Shown in pieces: positions 60,364 to 64,000 of a stretch of 64,000 bases of DNA; positions within the stretch are counted from its first letter, which is position 1, and every line of letters begins with the position of its first letter. Source of the DNA: Paenibacillus_G filicis. Its GTDB lineage: Bacteria > Bacillota > Bacilli > Paenibacillales > NBRC-103111. The stretch covers positions 124,001-188,000 of the forward strand of contig NZ_JBBPCC010000005.1 of NCBI RefSeq assembly GCF_038070315.1, read 5' to 3'. The notes beneath the pieces were generated by a model, which was not told where the DNA came from, searched no databases, and saw only the letters and a list, made by a program, of their open reading frames with translations. The position numbers were made by a program, and so were the translations under genes.

Positions 60364-61089
60364 TCAAGCCTCCTGCTCACTTAAAATGGTTAGTGCCAAT
60401 TGAATAGAGGCTCGCTCCCCTTTTGACACGGTGTTCTCACCTGAAACCAGGTGATTAACCCCGGCAGACAGATCGGCACGGTATAAGACAACATTATTTA
60501 GAATGGAGAGTGTTTTCATTTTACGCAATGTGCCTAATACAAAGATAATGCTGGTCTCCATATCTCCACCCAGCACTCCATACTGAGACCATTCTTGTTC
60601 AACGGCTTCGTTGTTATCCATATAGAAACCATCATGGGCTCGAGTAATCCCGAAATAGCCTTCAGGATAATGCTTCTTGGCCCGTTGCAGCAAATCTGGA
60701 TCTGGAATCGCCGGATAGATGGAAGGAACATATTTACTGCCAAGACCATCATCCCGAACGGTACCCGTGGCAATGATTAACGCCCCTAACGGAATATTCT
60801 TTTGCATCGACCCGCAGCTCCCTACCCGGATGACCGTGGTGATGCCTATATGGTGCAGCTCCTCCATGGCGATGGCAGCAGACGGGGCCCCTATTCCTGT
60901 AGAAATGACTAATAGCTCTTCGCCTCGATAACTGCCTTTAATTGATTTAAATTCTCTGTTGTATGCCAGCGGTTGCACATGATCCATCATCGCGCCGACT
61001 TTATCTACTCGGGCCGGATCGCCAACCAGAATGGCTTTTTGTACTTGTATGGAGCTGTCTAATTGAATATGCGCTTGTTTCTCTGCCAT
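60364..61089 (-). CDS. Nucleoside phosphorylase (uridine/purine phosphorylase family)
   Basis: 241 aa, trimeric/hexameric NP-I family. Motifs: ILVGDPARVDKV (phosphate site), STGIGAPSAAIAMEEL, TVIRVGSCGSM, and the nucleoside-site GGDMETSIIF (Glu-Met-Glu type region). Enzymes of the family split purine or pyrimidine nucleosides with phosphate to base and ribose-1-phosphate. Encoded directly before pnuC (5-base gap) and after a Crp-type regulator (3-base gap), so nicotinamide riboside phosphorolysis is a reasonable hypothesis; uridine or purine nucleosides are the conservative alternative. Confidence 0.88.
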   Translation of the reverse strand: MAEKQAHIQLDSSIQVQKAILVGDPARVDKVGAMMDHVQPLAYNREFKSIKGSYRGEELLVISTGIGAPSAAIAMEELHHIGITTVIRVGSCGSMQKNIPLGALIIATGTVRDDGLGSKYVPSIYPAIPDPDLLQRAKKHYPEGYFGITRAHDGFYMDNNEAVEQEWSQYGVLGGDMETSIIFVLGTLRKMKTLSILNNVVLYRADLSAGVNHLVSGENTVSKGERASIQLALTILSEQEA

Positions 61090-61092
61090 AAC

Positions 61093-61761
61093 CTATCTCT
61101 TCCTTTCAGGGTCCATCCATAGTTTCTCACGATCCACAATCTTGATCTCATCTCCACTTATGACGATACTCCCCTCCACTTCCAGCTGATTCAAGACACG
61201 ATAGACGCTTCGGTTGGTGGAGGAGACTGAATCTAAAATGGCTTTCTTCTGGATGATCATTGATTTCTGTACGTAACTCTCCTCTATAAGCGATGAAATG
61301 ATCTGGGATCGCACACTATCCAGGCTGTATTTGATCGTCCGATTGGTAAGCTTATACATTTGTTCGCATAAAGAAGAAATCACGATCTGATTGAAATTTG
61401 CATCCTTGGAGAGCCAATATAAAAATGCCTTATCAGGTATCTTTAACAAAGTGACCTCACTTATACCCAATATGGATGCGCTAAATGGTTTACGAATCAT
61501 AGCTTCTTGTTCACCAATCAAATTACCGCAAGAATACACATCCAACGTTACCTGTTTGGCGCTTTGATTCATGACATAAACCTTGACGTTCCCGCTTACG
61601 ATAATGTAGACAAAGGCATGCATCTCCCCTTGTGGTAAATAAAACTTGTTCTTCTTAAACGTTTGAATCTTCATTTCCCGTATAACTTCAAAGGGACAAT
61701 CTTTTAAAATCGTATGCATCTTAGGAATACTGGAAGCGATTGCATCGATGCTTGTAAGCAT
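61093..61761 (-). CDS. Crp/Fnr family transcriptional regulator
   Basis: 222 aa. Cyclic-nucleotide-binding beta-barrel (KFYLPQGEMHAFVYIIVSGN, SCGNLIGEQEAM), dimer helix about residues 118-140, and a C-terminal winged HTH (VQKSMIIQKKAILDSVSSTN, RSVYRVLNQLEVEGSIVISG). The cyclic-AMP contact residues of E. coli Crp are not clearly kept, so the ligand may differ. AAGGAG precedes the ATG. First gene of the operon with the phosphorylase and pnuC, which it probably regulates. Confidence 0.9.
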   Translation of the reverse strand: MLTSIDAIASSIPKMHTILKDCPFEVIREMKIQTFKKNKFYLPQGEMHAFVYIIVSGNVKVYVMNQSAKQVTLDVYSCGNLIGEQEAMIRKPFSASILGISEVTLLKIPDKAFLYWLSKDANFNQIVISSLCEQMYKLTNRTIKYSLDSVRSQIISSLIEESYVQKSMIIQKKAILDSVSSTNRSVYRVLNQLEVEGSIVISGDEIKIVDREKLWMDPERKR

Positions 61762-62227
61762 TTTTCTTATCTCCTTGGCTTATATTTTCTCATTTCTAAT
61801 GTCCTAAAAGCTACGACAAAAGACTTCATCTGAATGTATTTCTGCCTTATTTTTAATAGGAATTGCGACATTTTTCAAACCCAAAAAATGCGATTCCATT
61901 ATTCCTTAATCTCCTGCTCACTAACCAAGCTTGCCCTGAACTTTTTTCGCTCATACTACCGTCCTCTTGGCTGCGAAAAAATAAAAACCGCTGACTGGAA
62001 TTGTGCAATCAGCGGTTGGAGCATCCTCTTATGGAAATCGAATAGTATCATACAAATAGCGACCAAAGAAGAGGCCAAAAAGAAAGAAGCTAGACATATA
62101 AGCTGCCTAGCTCCTTCTTTCATTCAACGCATTTATTTTATTATCCGAGAAGATCCCCTTACGTTGAGGACAGCCCTCCTCAAGGAATGACGGCCGCAAC
62201 GCTTCTTACTAAGCTTTCGCGTCTCGC
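61762..62227. other. Gap holding terminator hairpins, no supported gene
   Basis: 466 bases between the crp-type start and the mannosidase stop. It contains the terminator at 61986-62017 and a second inverted repeat (GAAAGAAGCTAG near 62089, CTAGCTCCTTCTTTC near 62110). A 118-codon plus-strand frame (61834-62190) lacks a ribosome site and family resemblance. Confidence 0.5.
61986..62017 (-). terminator. Rho-independent terminator downstream of the GH38 gene
   Basis: AACCGCTGA (61986-61994)/TCAGCGGTT (62009-62017), perfect 9 bp. The minus strand continues TTTATTTTTTCG. It lies 210 bases after the stop at 62228. Confidence 0.85.
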
Positions 62228-64000
62228 CTAAAACCGTAACCCGACCGTCACGATCTCGCACGGGCCTACGCGCAGCGACAAGGAGTCTGCGGTGTCGGCA
62301 TGCAGCAGCTTACCGTGATCCTCCAGAATTGTGCTCTTGTAGATATAGGAGAACGGCAGGCTGGAAGCCAGCTTCAGCTCGGCTGCTTCCGTTCTCATGT
62401 TGTACCAGCGCAGCATCAGATCGCCTGTGCCCTCGTTCAGCTTCAGGGAAGAGAAGGCCAGGTCGCCTCCCTCCCACCGGATAGGCGAGTAGGCTGGAGC
62501 GAGACTTCCCGTGTGTACACCTGTCTGGCACAAGGTCCATGGAACCTGGAATTGGTACGCCTCCACATAAGCGCCCGATTGGCTGCTTGCCTCACGGTAA
62601 GGAATGACTTTCATGCGAGCGGTGTGCGTCCCGAGGCACTGCGCTTCCGGCGTCGGGAACAAGCCCCAGTCGCCCAGCTCGCCGACTGCACGGAGTAAGG
62701 TCACGGCGATCGTGTTGCGTCCGTCCTGCAGTACCTCGTATTCGTTCAGCCCAAGATTCGCTACGACAAGCCCGGCTTCGGCATCCCCTACATCCACAAA
62801 GGCCTGCTGGTGCTGCGTGTTGCTCGGGTTCTCCCACTCCGCAGCCGGCTTGTTGTCCCGCTGCGGAATTTCGAACATCGAGTCGACGTTGTGAACCTGC
62901 GTGTTCACATCGGTCGGGAACAGCATCCGCAGCCGGTGATCCTTGGCCTGGTTGTTAAAAGTAGACTCAAGCTCGACGCCTTCGCCGCTGCGGCTCAGGC
63001 TTATCACCGTGCGAATCTGCATCGGCACCATGTTCGCCGAACGCTGAGCTTGGCGGTACGGATAGTAGACGAGCTCACGCTGCTCCTGATCCAGCTTGTC
63101 GTCGGCCGAAGCCGGAATCACCCAGTCATGCACGATTTCCAGAGCAGCCTGATAAGGCGTATCCTGAAGCACACGGATGCGTGGGGTCAGCTCGCGGGTC
63201 GTCAGAGCCGCCTCGCCATCCGGCTGACGGTACATATATTCATTGCCGATATCTCCGGTATTCTCGTAGATGCCCAGATCGCAGTACGTGCGACCGCTGC
63301 GCTTGTCGATCAGCGTGAACGAACCGTTATCCGCCACTTCGACTCTAAGGGCTGCGTTCTCCAGAATACGGTCTCCTGCGAGCAGCGTGCCCTCGGCATC
63401 AGCCGCGTCGCGCTCCACCCACGCATACGTCTTGAAGCCCAAGGCCGGGACGCTCTCCGCTTCGAACGTCAGCTTAACCCGGCGGCACATGTACGGCTGG
63501 CGGAACTTATCGTCCGGCAGGTCGTAGCCGAACTGCAAGCCCAGATCCTCCAGCATATACGGAATGATCGTTCCGTGCTCGTCCACCAGCGCACGTCCGG
63601 TAACCTTCGCCTCCTGAGCAAGGCGGCTTGCTTCCTCCAGCTTATAGCCATCGCGGAAATACAAGCGCAGCGCGTCCACTTCGATCGTGACGACACCCGA
63701 GCGTTCCCAGCCGGATGTGTTGAATACGACGACCGGCTTCGCGTCATTGCCTGATCCGGCGAAGCTTGACGTATCAACCAGCTCGGCGAGCGCGCGGGTG
63801 CTTTCTTCCACGATCGCCTCGGCGACGTGCCGGCTTTTGTCGAAGCGGGTGACCATCTCCCGGTGCACCTCGTCCACGCTGCAGCCGCAGATGCTGTCAT
63901 GCGGATGGTTCTGCATCAAGGTTTTCCAGGCGTATGTGAACAGATGATGCGGGTACTTGCTATTCGCTCCCGCCACATGAGCCATCGCAGCCAGTGGCTC
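62228..64000 (-). CDS. GH38 alpha-mannosidase, C-terminal part (5' end outside window)
   Basis: 591 codons visible; the gene continues beyond the right edge, where the frame is still open (...EPLAAMAHVAG). NHPHDSICGCSVDEVHREM is the conserved C-terminal end of the GH38 catalytic domain with the metal/substrate His-Asp. The remaining ~530 residues are the beta-sandwich domains (NAALRVEVADNGSFTLIDKR, NEYMYRQPDGEAALTTREL, MLRWYNMRTEAAELKLASSL). This is the MngB-like subgroup, clearly different from the GH38 at 50555. It probably acts on alpha-mannosides or mannosyl-glycerate-type substrates in the cytoplasm. Higher GC than the neighbouring 56-62 kb stretch. Confidence 0.92.
   Translation of the reverse strand, partial: EPLAAMAHVAGANSKYPHHLFTYAWKTLMQNHPHDSICGCSVDEVHREMVTRFDKSRHVAEAIVEESTRALAELVDTSSFAGSGNDAKPVVVFNTSGWERSGVVTIEVDALRLYFRDGYKLEEASRLAQEAKVTGRALVDEHGTIIPYMLEDLGLQFGYDLPDDKFRQPYMCRRVKLTFEAESVPALGFKTYAWVERDAADAEGTLLAGDRILENAALRVEVADNGSFTLIDKRSGRTYCDLGIYENTGDIGNEYMYRQPDGEAALTTRELTPRIRVLQDTPYQAALEIVHDWVIPASADDKLDQEQRELVYYPYRQAQRSANMVPMQIRTVISLSRSGEGVELESTFNNQAKDHRLRMLFPTDVNTQVHNVDSMFEIPQRDNKPAAEWENPSNTQHQQAFVDVGDAEAGLVVANLGLNEYEVLQDGRNTIAVTLLRAVGELGDWGLFPTPEAQCLGTHTARMKVIPYREASSQSGAYVEAYQFQVPWTLCQTGVHTGSLAPAYSPIRWEGGDLAFSSLKLNEGTGDLMLRWYNMRTEAAELKLASSLPFSYIYKSTILEDHGKLLHADTADSLSLRVGPCEIVTVGLRF

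Noticed and set aside
61834..62190. 118-codon plus-strand frame, considered as transposase remnant
   Set aside because: No start signal, no DDE or HTH motif, and it runs across a clear terminator hairpin.
1..64000. CRISPR arrays, tRNA or rRNA genes, riboswitches
   Set aside because: No regularly spaced repeats, cloverleaf sequences or rRNA signature stretches were noticed on either strand; riboswitch folds cannot be excluded without covariance search.

Overview
The window looks like a chromosomal stretch of a Paenibacillus-type member of the Bacillales. The signs are strong AGGAGG ribosome binding sites, frequent TTG/GTG starts, YesM/YesN two-component systems, Lpl/Ytc-type sugar importers without their own ATPase, SLH-anchored secreted enzymes, a YjcZ-type small sporulation protein and a CotH remnant. 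I saw no rRNA, tRNA, CRISPR array, phage or complete insertion sequence. Species assignment is inference from gene style only.

Layout. 1-7.2 kb: a YesN/YesM pair (minus, cut by the left edge) divergent from an ABC sugar importer (two permeases and a lipoprotein). 7.2-12.4 kb: a squalene/phytoene synthase homologue, an ADP-ribosylglycohydrolase divergent from an AraC regulator, a broken CotH gene and a 36-aa YjcZ-type gene. 12.6-25.9 kb: an alpha-glucoside-type locus on the minus strand (LacI regulator, YesM/YesN pair, binding protein, two permeases, metallophosphoesterase, MgtC-like protein), with a GH13 glucosidase and an aldo/keto reductase on the plus strand. The two plus-strand genes and the two-component/transport operon carry the same operator, TGAAAAGCTTTTCA or close to it. 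26-30.6 kb: a VOC protein, a phosphopantetheinyl transferase, a frameshifted DM13 lipoprotein, DoxX and an OmpR/HisKA pair.

30.7-45.4 kb holds a secreted polysaccharide-degradation block. It starts with a 1775-aa GH95-like enzyme with discoidin modules, FN3 and three SLH domains. A tandem duplication of about 4-5 kb follows. Each unit has a 1094-aa beta-helix protein with FN3, discoidin, cohesin, FIVAR and dockerin modules, followed by a GntR/LacI-hybrid regulator. The regulator is intact in one unit and reduced to a promoterless, frameshifted remnant in the other. All three secreted genes have cre-like sites.

45.5-59.3 kb: free-methionine-sulfoxide reductase, two small ORFs, then a mannoside locus: ROK sugar kinase, mannose-6-phosphate isomerase with an extra N-terminal domain, AraC regulator, GH38 alpha-mannosidase, binding protein, two permeases and a membrane-bound AraC-type regulator. 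These could import mannosides, release mannose, phosphorylate it and feed it to glycolysis. 59.6-61.8 kb: Crp-type regulator, nucleoside phosphorylase and PnuC in one operon, suggesting pyridine nucleoside salvage. 62.2-64 kb: a second GH38 mannosidase, cut by the right edge.

The most unusual items are the duplicated cohesin-plus-dockerin unit with its decaying regulator, a shared promoter motif that links it to the mannosidase-locus regulator, the LacI operator set, and the importer operon carrying a phosphoesterase and an MgtC protein.
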